Source: Adhaeribacter aquaticus DSM 16391 (GTDB lineage Bacteria > Bacteroidota > Bacteroidia > Cytophagales > Hymenobacteraceae). From it: 64,000 bases of DNA. Position 1 is the first letter of the stretch, and the number at the start of each line of letters is the position of its first letter. The translations under genes were made by a program, and so were the position numbers. Below, piece by piece: positions 63,842-64,000 of the stretch. The notes below the pieces were generated by a model. The model made no database searches and had not been told where the DNA came from. It was given only the letters and a program-made list of their open reading frames with translations. The DNA lies in contig NZ_KI421517.1 in the NCBI RefSeq assembly GCF_000473365.1, forward strand, positions 1,579,606 to 1,643,605, in the 5' to 3' direction.

Positions 63842-64000
63842 GATATTAAATGGCGAGTGATGGGTTTTAAGTAACCATTCACTAATAAATTTGGAGCCTG
63901 CCTACCCATTGTACTTGGACTTTTATTACCAATTTTGTTTCATCATATACCTGCCTTCAACAATTAACAGGTATTTTTAAGGAATTCATTTAACTTACCA
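63842..64000. other. Noncoding end of the window
   Basis: AT-rich sequence after fmt; no gene start, RNA or terminator that I can support before the window ends. Confidence 0.4.

Noticed and set aside
1-64000. Insertion sequence, prophage, CRISPR array or integrase gene
   Set aside because: No transposase, phage or integrase gene and no regular short repeats with spacers were found. The two tRNA-Lys copies are simple duplicates, with no integrated element between them.

Overview
The window looks like the chromosome of an aerobic, AT-rich Bacteroidota, probably Cytophagales (Hymenobacteraceae/Adhaeribacter-like). The reasons are the Bacteroidota -7 promoter element (TAnnTTTG) in front of many genes, few Shine-Dalgarno sequences, and typical gene families: a NFACT/RqcH homologue, a PaaE-type reductase, PilJ-type and CHASE3 histidine kinases, many lipoproteins and NamZ. 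The genus is inference. No rRNA, insertion sequence, prophage or CRISPR array was seen.

Layout. 1-4.2 kb: the 3' end of an SLC13 permease, a lipoprotein, a TerB-like protein, pfkA and miaA. 4.2-12.5 kb: a probable five-gene operon with a very large hybrid histidine kinase (PAS/GAF array, HisKA, REC, HPt), a stand-alone REC protein, a small conserved protein, an MBL-fold hydrolase and an RqcH-like NFACT protein. 12.7-20.3 kb: two tiny membrane proteins, tRNA-Leu(GAG), an ECF sigma factor next to a membrane protein that joins a cytoplasmic anti-sigma-like segment to a trypsin-like protease, an erythromycin-esterase-like lipoprotein, a Tat-exported Gfo/Idh/MocA oxidoreductase and small unknowns.

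20.4-39.2 kb is the most interesting part: a complete guanidine or urea nitrogen-assimilation region. A minus-strand operon encodes two DUF1989 proteins (family now linked to carboxyguanidine deiminase), allophanate hydrolase, a biotin-dependent urea/guanidine carboxylase, biotin synthase and a ferritin-like putative di-iron protein. Divergent from it is a PilJ-type sensor kinase with a LuxR-type response regulator. Then come a porin-like outer-membrane protein, an orphan amide/urea-type binding lipoprotein, and an ABC transporter operon that also carries a deoxyhypusine-synthase-like enzyme. A 12-bp palindrome (TTACTTAAGTAA and close variants) occurs in front of all four main transcription units here, so the region looks like one regulon.

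39.5-45.9 kb: a sensor kinase whose membrane domain resembles the plant/cyanobacterial ethylene receptor (Cys and His ligands kept, one key Asp replaced) with its response regulator, a decayed zinc alcohol dehydrogenase pseudogene, a Na+/H+ antiporter, two identical tRNA-Lys genes and a TPR/SH3 protein. 45.9-64 kb is mostly housekeeping: an SDR, RlmD, a DUF1206 membrane protein, ThiL, an M3 oligopeptidase, a flavin/2Fe-2S reductase, an M23-like peptidase, MscS, trehalase, a membrane-anchored DUF559 nuclease-like protein, a CHASE3 kinase, a LolC/E-type permease, a candidate small RNA, NamZ and Fmt.
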